A stretch of 64,000 nt of DNA. Source: Lacibacter luteus. GTDB taxonomy: Bacteria; Bacteroidota; Bacteroidia; Chitinophagales; Chitinophagaceae. Under the pieces are notes generated by a model. The model saw only the letters and a list, made by a program, of their open reading frames with translations. It did not search any database and was not told the origin of the DNA. Made by a program: the position numbers and the translations under genes. Position 1 is the first letter of the stretch, and each line of letters begins with the position of its first letter. The stretch covers positions 930,001-994,000 of the forward strand of contig NZ_SDHW01000001.1 of assembly GCF_004118265.1 (NCBI RefSeq), in the 5' to 3' direction. This document shows, in pieces, positions 43,911 through 52,070 of the stretch.

Positions 43911-44477
43911 ATGAAAAAACTCACACTGATCATATGCTTATTTGCTTGTATTTACAAAGTCAATGCTCAAAACGACTCACTGTCTCAACCAGAAATAGGC
44001 CCTTTATTTCATAACATTACACTTAATAAAGAATATGAAGTATGGATTGAGGAATTAAAAAAACAACAAGAGAACTTTTCTGATACAACATTTACGGGGA
44101 AAAATGTACGAGCGGCTTTTATAATAAAAAACCTCAACCCTTACCTTGACTTTTCAAATTATATTATAACCGGATATATAATTGTTGGAGTTTATACTTA
44201 TGATAAAACAAAAAAAGTGCAATACGTCGCAGTTAGACTAAAAACAAAAACTGGCACAACTAAAGAACAAGCACAGGATGCATATGATAAGATCTGCGCA
44301 AAAATGGCTCCCTTATTTAAACACGCTCTTACAGGAACACCAAAGAAATATACAATAAAGCATTTTTCGCAACAATGGCCGCCCGAAGAAATTACTCCGT
44401 TTGAGGTTGGTTACGGCTATGATAAACAACAAAGATCATGGTATGTGCTACTAGCCATAAAAAAGCCAATTGCATAA
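43911..44477 (+). CDS. Secreted hypothetical protein
   Basis: A 188-residue protein with a signal peptide (residues 1-19, ending VNAQ). The mature part has a helical start and a mixed alpha/beta core (YIIVGVYTYDKTKKVQYVAVRL, then an amphipathic helix AQDAYDKICAKMAPLFKH). I see no known motif. Monocistronic and convergent with the NlpC/P60 gene; 11 bases separate the stops. Confidence 0.65.
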   Translation: MKKLTLIICLFACIYKVNAQNDSLSQPEIGPLFHNITLNKEYEVWIEELKKQQENFSDTTFTGKNVRAAFIIKNLNPYLDFSNYIITGYIIVGVYTYDKTKKVQYVAVRLKTKTGTTKEQAQDAYDKICAKMAPLFKHALTGTPKKYTIKHFSQQWPPEEITPFEVGYGYDKQQRSWYVLLAIKKPIA

Positions 44478-44488
44478 CCTGACATCTC

Positions 44489-45253
44489 TCATAAACGTTT
44501 TATTGTACGTAATCTGTGCGTTCGTTCTCCCGAACGACGATGAATGATTCCTGCAGTATCAATATGATCGATGCGTACTTTTCCTGCAGCATGTACAATT
44601 TCATGATCGTTGAGTAACAATCCTACATGTATGATCTTTCCATCTTCATTATCGAAATAAGCAAGATCGCCACAACGTGCTTCCTGCAAAAAGCCAACAT
44701 CTTCTCCTACCATTGCCTGGTTCGATGCATCACGTGGCAATTTCTTTCCAAAAAAACGCATCAGGTTTTGCGTAAACCCACTGCAGTCGATACCAAAAAC
44801 CGAACGCCCGCCCCACAGGTAAGTTGTGTTTAAAAACGAGAAAGCAATCTGTCGTATACTTTCTTCATCAAACACATAAGCTCCTTCCATTACAAGTTTG
44901 CTGCTGCTTTTGATCCATTGATCGTTCCATACGGCTTCGCCGTTTTGCAAGCCCGGCACAGCACTGCCAAAAGGCACATGCATGGGCACATCGTTTACCA
45001 TCATAACACCACTCCATGTATTTACAAGCGGCACCTGGTCCATCAATGCAATTGCTTCATCAACCTCCACCAACTGGTTGCGCATGCAATACCCGGTGTA
45101 CCCATCGTACAAACAAAGCAGTTCCACCCAATCGCCATGGGCAGCCAGTAATTCAACGGCTTCTCCAAACAACAGCTGCGATGTCATTTCTGCTTCATGC
45201 CTTGGCTCCTTACGGAGAGTGGCAACCGGAACAATACACAATGCATTATTCAT
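44489..45253 (-). CDS. NlpC/P60 (C40) cell-wall peptidase with SH3-like domain
   Basis: About 254 residues from the ATG at 45253 (MNNALCIVPVATLRKEP); earlier in-frame starts look spurious. Two SH3b-like segments lead to the NlpC/P60 domain with YLWGGRSVFGIDCSGFTQ (catalytic Cys), then DGKIIHVGLLL (catalytic His). Enzymes of this type cut gamma-D-Glu-meso-Dap bonds in murein peptides; the YkfC subgroup, which also has SH3 domains, works on recycled murein peptides in the cytoplasm. No signal peptide is evident, which fits that subgroup. Confidence 0.85.
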   Translation of the reverse strand: MNNALCIVPVATLRKEPRHEAEMTSQLLFGEAVELLAAHGDWVELLCLYDGYTGYCMRNQLVEVDEAIALMDQVPLVNTWSGVMMVNDVPMHVPFGSAVPGLQNGEAVWNDQWIKSSSKLVMEGAYVFDEESIRQIAFSFLNTTYLWGGRSVFGIDCSGFTQNLMRFFGKKLPRDASNQAMVGEDVGFLQEARCGDLAYFDNEDGKIIHVGLLLNDHEIVHAAGKVRIDHIDTAGIIHRRSGERTHRLRTIKRL

Positions 45254-45345
45254 ACTGTAAAAAATCGTTTCCATGAATATATGGAATTTCCATTGCCTGC
45301 GCATCTCAGAGGTAAAATAACTAACTTGTTCCCCGAAACCTGTTT

Positions 45346-45915
45346 GTGAATTCATCTTACTCTACCATACCCGATCAGGAATTACTCAACCGCTTTTATT
45401 CCGATGGCGATAACAGATGGCTTGGCATTTTGTTCCAACGCTATACCCTGCTGCTGTTTGGTGTATGTATGAAGTATTTGAAAAACGAAGAGGAAGCAAA
45501 GGATGCCGTGCAACAGGTATTTGAAAAAGCCATTAAAGAACTGGGCAAATACAAAGTAGACTATTTTAAAAGCTGGCTGTACATGGTGGCAAAAAATTAT
45601 TGCCTTATGCAGCTGCGGGATAAAGGCAAACTGCCGAAAGAATTAAGTGAACAGATGCTGGCAACGCCTGCAGAAGAGGCCAATAAAACCGAACTGCTGC
45701 AGAAAGATGAGTTACTTGAAAAACTCAGCATTGCCGTAACCGAACTAATACCCGAACAACGCACCTGCATTGAATTGTTTTACCTGCAAAAGAAAAGCTA
45801 TACCGAAATTGCCGATGACACCGGCTTTACACTGATGCAGGTGAAAAGCTATATTCAGAACGGAAAGCGTAACTTGAAAATGATTTTGCTGAAACAACAG
45901 AAACATGGGCGATAA
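45346..45915 (+). CDS. ECF-type RNA polymerase sigma factor
   Basis: A 189-residue sigma-70 family factor of the ECF group with a GTG start at 45346. Region 2 (about residues 25-90) includes NEEEAKDAVQQVFEKAIKEL and KSWLYMVAKNYCLMQLRD; region 4 (about 125-180) includes LIPEQRTCIELFYLQKKSYTEIAD and a helix-turn-helix ending VKSYIQNGKRNLK. A near -7 box TAACTTGT lies at 45322-45329. It overlaps the next gene by 11 bases, which probably encodes its membrane partner. Confidence 0.9.
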   Translation: MNSSYSTIPDQELLNRFYSDGDNRWLGILFQRYTLLLFGVCMKYLKNEEEAKDAVQQVFEKAIKELGKYKVDYFKSWLYMVAKNYCLMQLRDKGKLPKELSEQMLATPAEEANKTELLQKDELLEKLSIAVTELIPEQRTCIELFYLQKKSYTEIADDTGFTLMQVKSYIQNGKRNLKMILLKQQKHGR

Positions 45916-46264
45916 CCTGCTCGACATATTAAAACAGCGTGACGACCTCACTGAACAGGAATTGCTGCAATACCTGCAGGGCGATCTTACACCCGAAGAA
46001 CGCCGTGCCGTAGAAGAAAAACTGGCCGACAGTGAAATGATGAGTGATGCAGAAGAAGGTTTGCGAATGGCCGATACTGCAAAAACAAACTTCGCAGTAA
46101 ACGATATTAACCGAAAGCTTGCACAACAATTGCAGCAACAACGCCGCAAACGCAAACAAAAACCTGTGCCCAACCAATCGTTGGTAATCGTTGCAACTTT
46201 TTTAATACTGGTATTGATTGTATTGGCGTACCTGGTGATTTATAAGATACGAAGCGGGCAGTAA
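45905..46264 (+). CDS. Putative anti-sigma membrane protein
   Basis: A 119-residue protein with a cytoplasmic N-terminal region (LTEQELLQYLQGDLTPEERRAVEE, a pattern found at the start of anti-sigma factors), a basic Gln-rich stretch, and one membrane helix near residues 92-113. It lacks the zinc HxxxCxxC motif. It overlaps the sigma gene by 11 bases, so translational coupling is likely. The role as anti-sigma factor is inferred from position and layout. Confidence 0.65.
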   Translation: MGDNLLDILKQRDDLTEQELLQYLQGDLTPEERRAVEEKLADSEMMSDAEEGLRMADTAKTNFAVNDINRKLAQQLQQQRRKRKQKPVPNQSLVIVATFLILVLIVLAYLVIYKIRSGQ

Positions 46265-46265
46265 A

Positions 46266-46646
46266 ATGACGAGATTCCTTAACATTATCACGAGTTATAT
46301 ACTATCAATAGCAAGCCGAGCGCTTAACAATTATTTACATGGCTTGTCCTATTTATCGATCTGCATAGTTTTATTTACAGCGTCATTAATCAAGCTGCTA
46401 ATCTCCCGTTTTGCTCCGTCATTTTTGGCAAATACATATCTAAAAGGATTCTTCCAGTTATCAATCTTTCTTTTCATCCCACTATTTCTTTTCTTTGTTT
46501 TCAAAAAGAATAAAAAGAGACCTATTCCATACAACCTTTCAAGATTAACCAGCATAATTATTTTTACTATTCTTTCTATTATACTCCTTTTCCTCTTTAC
46601 TTACTTGCTTTTGTTTGAATCACAAATCATGATTCGAAGACTATAA
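46266..46646 (+). CDS. Small polytopic membrane protein, unknown function
   Basis: A 126-residue, very hydrophobic protein with three membrane segments (about residues 28-48, 63-83 and 95-118). It starts one base after the stop of the putative anti-sigma gene, so it probably belongs to the sigma factor operon. No recognised family. Confidence 0.55.
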   Translation: MTRFLNIITSYILSIASRALNNYLHGLSYLSICIVLFTASLIKLLISRFAPSFLANTYLKGFFQLSIFLFIPLFLFFVFKKNKKRPIPYNLSRLTSIIIFTILSIILLFLFTYLLLFESQIMIRRL

Positions 46647-46688
46647 ATTTGCAACAGTTATTTGGAATAATAAATATTCCCATTTTTT

Positions 46689-47165
46689 ATGAACTTTCTT
46701 TTCCAACGTAACCACCAATACGAAACCCACACTTCCATTGAAGATATCCGAAGCAGGATAAAAGAATTACGAAAAACAAGCTGGCATGATATTGCTGTTA
46801 ACCTTACCGGGAAAGTAGAAGAAGACGACAGTTTTCAACTTTCACGCAAACTTGGTTTCACGGGCTTCACGAAAGGCTTGCCAAAGAACTTTGTTTTAAT
46901 TGACGGGCAGCTTACTGAAGACAATACTGCAACTACCATCAATATCACTGTTCGATGCAACTACTTACTGTTATTTTACTTTTATGCTGCCTCTGCATTC
47001 CTTGCGTACGATCTTTACTGTTTACTTGAAAGCAATTTCACAATAGATTATGTACGACCAGTAGTGCTTTCGCTAATACTTCTCTACTTTATTTTTTTCA
47101 CTCGCTCTCAACTCAATCGAATTACAAACAGTTTTGAAAGTTACCTACGGGTGGGCAAAAGATAA
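46689..47165 (+). CDS. Membrane protein, unknown function
   Basis: A 158-residue protein with a soluble N-terminal part of about 95 residues (YETHTSIEDIRSRIKELRK, FTGFTKGLPKNFVLIDGQL) and two adjacent membrane helices (about 98-116 and 124-142). I cannot name the family. It follows the preceding small membrane gene by 42 bases on the same strand. Confidence 0.6.
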   Translation: MNFLFQRNHQYETHTSIEDIRSRIKELRKTSWHDIAVNLTGKVEEDDSFQLSRKLGFTGFTKGLPKNFVLIDGQLTEDNTATTINITVRCNYLLLFYFYAASAFLAYDLYCLLESNFTIDYVRPVVLSLILLYFIFFTRSQLNRITNSFESYLRVGKR

Positions 47166-47235
47166 GTTTTAACAAAACAGCCTATCATGTAAATGCTTTC
47201 AATGATGTACTTTCATTACAGTAATCACGTTTTGA

Positions 47236-47814
47236 ATGAACAACAACATCAACATTCTCCAAACAGACATCCTTTCTAACAATTGGTATATCCTGAAAAA
47301 AGTAACCTACGAGTATCGCATGAAAGATGGCAGCGTGCAGGTACAGCAACGTGAGGCATACGATCGGGGCAATGGTGCGGCTATTCTGCTGTACAATACT
47401 AATCAGCAAACGATTATTCTCACAAGGCAATTTCGTTTACCAACCTATATCAACGGCAATGAAACAGGCATGCTCATTGAAGTATGTGCGGGCTTGCTTG
47501 ATGCAGACAACCCTGAAGATTGCATTCGCCGGGAAACAGAAGAGGAAACTGGCTACAAAGTAAGCGAGGTTAAGAAAGTGTATGAAGTTTACATGTCGCC
47601 GGGATCAGTTACAGAAAAGCTGTATCTCTTTATTGCAGCATACGAACCGCAGATGAAAATTAACGATGGCGGCGGTTTGGAACATGAACAGGAAAATATT
47701 GAAGTACTTGAATTGCCATTTGAAAAAGCCTTTCAAATGATACCAACGGGAGAAATACAAGATGCAAAAACGATTATGCTTTTACAATATCTGCGTTTGA
47801 ACAGCATTTTATAA
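47236..47814 (+). CDS. NUDIX hydrolase, NudK-like
   Basis: A 192-residue NUDIX hydrolase. The NUDIX box is spread over GLLDADNPEDCIRRETEEETG, with the REtxEE core. The N-terminal dimerisation strand region and PGSVTEKLYLFIAAYEP fit the NudK/ADP-ribose pyrophosphatase group, which cleaves GDP-mannose or other sugar nucleotides. The exact substrate is not readable. Convergent with the cupin gene, with three bases between them. Confidence 0.88.
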   Translation: MNNNINILQTDILSNNWYILKKVTYEYRMKDGSVQVQQREAYDRGNGAAILLYNTNQQTIILTRQFRLPTYINGNETGMLIEVCAGLLDADNPEDCIRRETEEETGYKVSEVKKVYEVYMSPGSVTEKLYLFIAAYEPQMKINDGGGLEHEQENIEVLELPFEKAFQMIPTGEIQDAKTIMLLQYLRLNSIL

Positions 47815-47817
47815 CAA

Positions 47818-48321
47818 CTATCTGCACAACCGTTCTATCCATTCTTTATGCTGCGGATATTCATTTAACAACTCCTCCCTCTTCGCCATTTCAAAATCAT
47901 CAAAATCAAAACCCGGCGATACAGTACAACCAACTAATGCATAACTGTTTTCATCCACCGTTTTCGAAGCAAACCAACAACCGGCTTTTACCAGCTGCTG
48001 AAAAGAAAAACCTTCGTTCAGCTTATTCCCCAGCTTCAGCAACTCCCCTTCTCCGTTTGGATGAATAACATAAATTTCCAATCCTTCGCCTTCGTAAAAA
48101 TGCCAAAGCTCATCGCTCTTTATCCGGTGAAAAGCTGAAAAATCTGTACCACTCAGTAAAAAATAAATAGCCGTTGAAAAACGACGACTTGCGGCAAAAC
48201 GTTCGGGCAATGCATTGGCCGCCACCTGTTCACTGCTGGCGTAAGTTTGTTTATAAAATCCACCTTCGGGGTGTGGATGTAATTGCAATTGCTGAACATA
48301 CTGCTGAACTCTGGAATGCAT
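47818..48321 (-). CDS. DUF985 cupin protein
   Basis: About 167 residues from the ATG at 48321 (MHSRVQQYVQQL); upstream in-frame starts would run through the terminator hairpin at 48370-48395. DUF985 signatures are HPHPEGGFYKQTYAS, AIYFLLSGTDFSAFHRI and LWHFYEGEGLEIYVI, then VSPGFDFDDFEMA at the C-terminus. This is a cupin barrel of unknown substrate. Confidence 0.85.
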   Translation of the reverse strand: MHSRVQQYVQQLQLHPHPEGGFYKQTYASSEQVAANALPERFAASRRFSTAIYFLLSGTDFSAFHRIKSDELWHFYEGEGLEIYVIHPNGEGELLKLGNKLNEGFSFQQLVKAGCWFASKTVDENSYALVGCTVSPGFDFDDFEMAKREELLNEYPQHKEWIERLCR

Positions 48322-48369
48322 GCGCTGCTGTTTAATGCATGCAAAATAGCAAACAACAGTCAACAAAAA

Positions 48370-48395
48370 AGCCCCCGACGATTCTGTCGGGGGCT
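48370..48395 (-). terminator. Terminator of the LEA-like gene
   Basis: A perfect 10-bp stem AGCCCCCGAC / GTCGGGGGCT with a 6-base loop, followed on the minus strand by TTTTTTGTTG. It lies just past the stop of the small helical repeat gene. Confidence 0.8.
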
Positions 48396-48415
48396 TATAG
48401 AAATCTGCAACAGGA

Positions 48416-48691
48416 TTATTTTTTGGCGGGTTCATCATCGCCGTCAAACTTGTCTTTTACTTTATCCCAAAGTCCGGAAGCTTTTTCTTTCAGATCATCA
48501 ACAACATCTTCGGCTTTGTCTTTAAACTCTTCAAACTTGTCTTCCGCTTTATCTTTCAATTCTTCCAGTTTGTCTTCAGCCTTATCGGCATACTCCGATG
48601 CTTTTGCTTTCAGCTCCTGTAATTTATCTTCGGCTTTATCTTTCCAGCTTTGTTGATCGTTGGCAGGTTGCGTGTTTTTGTTTTCTTCCAT
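48416..48691 (-). CDS. Helical 11-residue repeat protein (LEA/apolipoprotein-like)
   Basis: A 91-residue protein starting at the ATG at 48691 (MEENKNTQPAND). After a short start it consists of 11-residue repeats such as DKAEDKLEELK, DKAEDKFEEFK and DKAEDVVDDLK, highly charged and lacking cysteine. This is the pattern of group 3 LEA-like or apolipoprotein-like amphipathic helices, often linked to stress or membrane association. Function here is inference. Divergent from recF; own terminator. Confidence 0.75.
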   Translation of the reverse strand: MEENKNTQPANDQQSWKDKAEDKLQELKAKASEYADKAEDKLEELKDKAEDKFEEFKDKAEDVVDDLKEKASGLWDKVKDKFDGDDEPAKK

Positions 48692-48802
48692 TACTGTAAG
48701 TTTTAAGGTGAAAAAAATAGAATGAGTAAGATAAAACAAATTACTGGCCACAGATATGATTTTTTTATGAAGAAAGCTTTTTGAAACAGCAGCGGCAGGA
48801 GT

Positions 48803-48830
48803 TTTGCAAACTGCCCTTTTCTTATCTTGC
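48803..48830 (+). promoter_or_regulatory. Possible recF promoter
   Basis: A -33 TTTG (48803-48806) and a -7-like TATCTTGC (48823-48830), 16 bases apart. The ATG follows three bases later. Confidence 0.4.
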
Positions 48831-48833
48831 GGC

Positions 48834-49919
48834 ATGCTTTTTCTGCAATCGCTGCAATTGATCCAGTTTAAAAACTACAACCAGGAAACGTTCCGGTTTC
48901 AAGGGGCTGTAACAGCAATTACAGGAGCAAACGGTATTGGCAAAACCAATGTGCTCGATGCTATCCATTACCTCAGTTTCACGAAAAGTTATTTTCAATC
49001 GGGCGATGGCTTAAATGTGCAGCACGGTATGCAGGGCTTTCGCATCAACGGCACATTTACACTTTCGGACGAAGAACTTTCGGTAAGTATTGTTTTGCGT
49101 GAAAACGGAAAAAAAGAAGTGAACTGCAACGGTGCCCCTTATGAAAAATTCTCGCATCATATCGGCCGTTTTCCCTGTGTAATGATTGCACCCGACGATG
49201 TGGAGCTGATCATTGGCGGCAGTGAAATGCGTCGCTCCTTTCTTGATACTGTTCTGTCGCAGATCGACGCCGTTTATCTTCAACAACTGATCACTTACAA
49301 TAAAGTAGTACAGCAACGCAACAGCTTTTTAAAATCCTGCGCACAAACACAAACCCGTAATGATGCATTGCTCGATGTACTCGATGATCAACTGATAGCA
49401 GCAGGCAATTATATTTTTACAACACGCAACGGATTTCTGCCCGGCTTTAACGAACAGGTGCTGCAGTTTTACAGCTCAATTGCAGGTAAGGCCGAACCTG
49501 TTGCTGTTACTTACGAAAGTAAATTGCTGGAGCAGCCGTTCGAGTTGTTGTTGCAACAAGCAAGAGAAAAAGATTACCTGTTGCAGCGTACCAGCAACGG
49601 TGTTCACAGAGATGATCTTTATTTTTCGATGAATGATGAGCCTTTTAAACAAACAGCATCACAAGGACAGCGAAAGAGTTTATTGTTTAGTTTAAAACTT
49701 GCAGAAGCAGAAGTAATAAAAAAACAGAAAGGCTTCGCTCCGCTGTTATTACTGGATGATGTATTTGAAAAGCTTGATGCAGAACGTATGCATAACTTGT
49801 TAAATTATGTTTGTTCGCAATTTGGCGGACAGGTTTTCTTAACCGACACACATCCGCAACGGATGAAAACGGCTTTTGCAGAAATGAATATTCCGCTGCA
49901 GCTGATAGAGTTAGGTTAA
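48834..49919 (+). CDS. recF: DNA replication and repair protein RecF
   Basis: A 361-residue SMC-like ATPase that helps load RecA at single-strand gaps. I use the ATG at 48834 (MLFLQSLQLIQFKNY), the usual RecF beginning. Walker A is TGANGIGKTNVLDAI (near residue 33), the signature region is around ASQGQRKSLLFSLKLAEAE, and Walker B is PLLLLDDVFEKLD. Length normal. It is followed after about 108 bases by a DUF721 gene, a frequent neighbour of recF. Confidence 0.94.
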   Translation: MLFLQSLQLIQFKNYNQETFRFQGAVTAITGANGIGKTNVLDAIHYLSFTKSYFQSGDGLNVQHGMQGFRINGTFTLSDEELSVSIVLRENGKKEVNCNGAPYEKFSHHIGRFPCVMIAPDDVELIIGGSEMRRSFLDTVLSQIDAVYLQQLITYNKVVQQRNSFLKSCAQTQTRNDALLDVLDDQLIAAGNYIFTTRNGFLPGFNEQVLQFYSSIAGKAEPVAVTYESKLLEQPFELLLQQAREKDYLLQRTSNGVHRDDLYFSMNDEPFKQTASQGQRKSLLFSLKLAEAEVIKKQKGFAPLLLLDDVFEKLDAERMHNLLNYVCSQFGGQVFLTDTHPQRMKTAFAEMNIPLQLIELG

Positions 49920-49973
49920 TCAGTTGAGTTTATGTTTCTGGTTTTTAGTTTCTGGTTAAAGCCGGTATTTTCT

Positions 49974-50010
49974 TCCTACATCATAAATCACAAATCAGAC
50001 ATCCCTCATT
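49974..50010. repeat. ATGTAGGAT word repeat
   Basis: Contains CCTACATCATAAATCACAAA and CAGACATCCC, the reverse complement of the words found at 3681-3718. It is in the recF to DUF721 spacer, just upstream of the -7 box at 50016. Confidence 0.5.
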
Positions 50011-50015
50011 CTTCC

Positions 50016-50023
50016 TACCTTCG
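50016..50023 (+). promoter_or_regulatory. -7 box upstream of the DUF721 gene
   Basis: TACCTTCG, only four bases before the ATG at 50028, implying a nearly leaderless transcript. Confidence 0.5.
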
Positions 50024-50027
50024 CAAC

Positions 50028-50309
50028 ATGGGCGAAATGAGTATACAGCAGGCAATGGAAAAATTCCTCACACAGAGCAAACTCAAACAACGAGTGCGTG
50101 CTTTGGAAATTACCGACGTATGGGAAGAGCTCATGGGCAAAACCATTGCCAAATACACCGACGAAATTAAGCTCATTAACCAGCAGCTCATCATCAGCAC
50201 CAGCGTTGCCCCACTGAAACAGGAATTACTTTTTCAAAAAGAAAAGATCCGCAACCGCATTAACGAACTGTTTAATGAACATGCGGTAAAAGAAGTGATC
50301 ATTAAATAA
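50028..50309 (+). CDS. DUF721 (DciA-like) protein
   Basis: A 93-residue cytoplasmic protein, MGEMSIQQAMEKFLTQS onwards, with VWEELMGKTIAKYTDEIKL and LIISTSVAPLKQELLFQKEKI. These fit the DUF721/DciA family, whose characterised members help load the replicative helicase DnaB in bacteria lacking DnaC. I chose the ATG at 50028 because the -7 box is directly upstream; starts further up would include repeat DNA. Its position after recF is common. Confidence 0.82.
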   Translation: MGEMSIQQAMEKFLTQSKLKQRVRALEITDVWEELMGKTIAKYTDEIKLINQQLIISTSVAPLKQELLFQKEKIRNRINELFNEHAVKEVIIK

Positions 50310-50337
50310 GCAACATCTTACTAATAATCAACATCGA

Positions 50338-50367
50338 GGTCGGCCCACGCCTTAGCGTGGTCTGACC
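50338..50367. repeat. Intergenic palindrome related to the ribD element
   Basis: GGTC (50338-50341), CCACGC (50345-50350), a four-base loop, GCGTGG (50355-50360) and GACC (50364-50367) pair in order. The GGTC, CCAC, GTGG, CTGACC layout matches the palindrome inside ribD (4576-4602). Confidence 0.6.
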
Positions 50368-50505
50368 GGCACGCTCACTTTCAGCATTCATTCACAGCCC
50401 TGAGTACTCTCATCTTTTTTGCTAACGCTCATCATCCTTTTTTCAGCTGTATTGAAGAAACTTTGAAACTGTCATTCAGATTTCAAACATCTAAATTAGT
50501 TTGCC

Positions 50506-50886
50506 ATGAGCTATACTACTGTTGCCCATTGCGGCACCGACCACCAGGAATGGTTAAAAGCAATTGATTTTTACGATAACGAACTGGATATACTGGAAGA
50601 GCGCTTAGCAGAGGTTGCAAAGAAAAACACAGGAGAAGAAGTGATGAAAGGTGTTGAACATTTCCAGAACCAGTTTATTATACAACGCAACACAATCGAC
50701 GAACTACGGCATTACATTCATGAACACGAAGGCAAAGTATTGAGAGATGTACAAATCCATGCCGGCCATATTGAAACACAACAGGTAGTTGGTCATAATG
50801 CTTTGAAAGAAGAGTTCAGTGGCTTTGAAAAAGTAATCAACGAATTAAGAGATGAGTTCAAACGCTATCTCAGCAAATGGATGTAG
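50506..50886 (+). CDS. Helical hypothetical protein
   Basis: A 126-residue cytoplasmic protein, almost entirely helical and charged, with many histidines (HCGTDHQEW, HYIHEHEG, IHAGHIETQQVVGHN) and a coiled-coil-like heptad pattern. It resembles small four-helix-bundle proteins but shows no clear metal-site signature. Single gene ended by a GC-rich hairpin at 50940-50961. Function unknown. Confidence 0.6.
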   Translation: MSYTTVAHCGTDHQEWLKAIDFYDNELDILEERLAEVAKKNTGEEVMKGVEHFQNQFIIQRNTIDELRHYIHEHEGKVLRDVQIHAGHIETQQVVGHNALKEEFSGFEKVINELRDEFKRYLSKWM

Positions 50887-50939
50887 ATCCATAAACTTAC
50901 TGGCTGTGCAATCGGCCAGCTGTTAATCTTTAAATAATC

Positions 50940-50961
50940 GAGCCGCCTTTCCAGGCGGCTC
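50940..50961 (+). terminator. Hairpin after the helical hypothetical gene
   Basis: A 9-bp stem GAGCCGCCT / AGGCGGCTC with a 4-base loop; the following bases (TTGGTTTTAT) are a weak T tract. Confidence 0.6.
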
Positions 50962-50979
50962 TTGGTTTTATAGCATGTG

Positions 50980-51996
50980 TTACATTTTTCCTTCGTCTAC
51001 ATCTTTAATAAATGCTATAACACCACTCATAAACACCTGCTGATCGTCCCACATCGCTAAATGACTTCCATTAGGGCAATAGAGATAACGACCTTTCTGC
51101 ACCAGCTTACTTTGTTCTTCCATTGCAGCAGGATCCATGGTATCATGTTTTGCTCCGATCATGAGTGTGGGTATTTTAATTTCTTTCAGTCGAGCTTTAA
51201 TATCCCAGTTTATTAAACGGCCACCTACACCAAATTCACTTGGTCCCTGCATCATGGTATATATCTCTCCGTTTACATGTTTCATGGCACGGTTAAATCC
51301 ATCGGGCCATTCTTCGAGTCTGCATAAATGCTGTTTATAAAAATTAGGCAGCAACAATTCCATGTAACGTGGATTTGCAAAATCACTTTTTGCTTCTATT
51401 GCCCGTACTTCGGCCAACACAGCCGAATCCATTTGCTTTGCCAATACTTCCTGTGCATAACGGCCATACGCAGGTGCACTTGCCATCATGTTGGCAACAA
51501 TCAAGGCTTTCATGTTGTGTTGATATTTCAACGCATACTCCATACCCAATATGCCGCCCCACGAATTTCCGAGTATGTAAAAATTTGTGCTGTCTGCTCT
51601 AATGGCTTTTCGCACCTGTTCCACCTCTTCAACAAAACGTTCGGTGGTCCAAAGGCTGCTGTCTTTCGGTTGATCGCTGTAATACGAACCAAGTTGATCG
51701 TATTCATAAAACTCAAAACCTTCTTTTGGAAAGAAGCTTTCAAAACATTCCATGTATTCATGTGTCATTGCCGGACCGCCATGCAATAACAATATTTTGA
51801 TGCGGGGATTATTACCAAAACGTTTGGTCCATACTTTAAAAGTTCCAACAGGCGTTTGAATGGGAATCATTTTGATGCCTGCCGATTGCACACCGCTATC
51901 GCCATAGTTAAAATAGTCTGCAACAGTTGGCGTTGTTGATTTTTCCTTGCAGGAAAAAAACACACCTGTAATGAAGATGAAAAGAAGCAGTCGCAT
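50980..51996 (-). CDS. Proline iminopeptidase-like alpha/beta hydrolase, lipoprotein
   Basis: A 338-residue alpha/beta hydrolase with a lipoprotein signal ending VFFSC (Cys about residue 16). Motifs of peptidase family S33 are LLLHGGPAMTHEY (oxyanion hole), YILGNSWGGILGM (nucleophile Ser), the catalytic Asp in GAKHDTMDP and the His in NGSHLAMWDD. S33 enzymes often release N-terminal proline. The lipid anchor places it in the envelope, unlike cytoplasmic proline iminopeptidases. Single gene. Confidence 0.85.
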   Translation of the reverse strand: MRLLLFIFITGVFFSCKEKSTTPTVADYFNYGDSGVQSAGIKMIPIQTPVGTFKVWTKRFGNNPRIKILLLHGGPAMTHEYMECFESFFPKEGFEFYEYDQLGSYYSDQPKDSSLWTTERFVEEVEQVRKAIRADSTNFYILGNSWGGILGMEYALKYQHNMKALIVANMMASAPAYGRYAQEVLAKQMDSAVLAEVRAIEAKSDFANPRYMELLLPNFYKQHLCRLEEWPDGFNRAMKHVNGEIYTMMQGPSEFGVGGRLINWDIKARLKEIKIPTLMIGAKHDTMDPAAMEEQSKLVQKGRYLYCPNGSHLAMWDDQQVFMSGVIAFIKDVDEGKM

Positions 51997-52039
51997 ATAG
52001 TTGTAGTTTTATTTGACTCATAAAATCCATCCGACGGTG

Positions 52040-52068
52040 CGTACTTCTAGCTTCGTATTTCGTACTTA
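52040..52068 (-). repeat. GTACGAA-type dispersed repeat, copy D
   Basis: On the minus strand it reads AAGTACGAAATACGAAG then CTAGAAGTAC. It begins three bases after the TGA stop of the ABC permease gene (52071-52073), in the same orientation as that gene. Confidence 0.75.
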
Positions 52069-52070
52069 TG

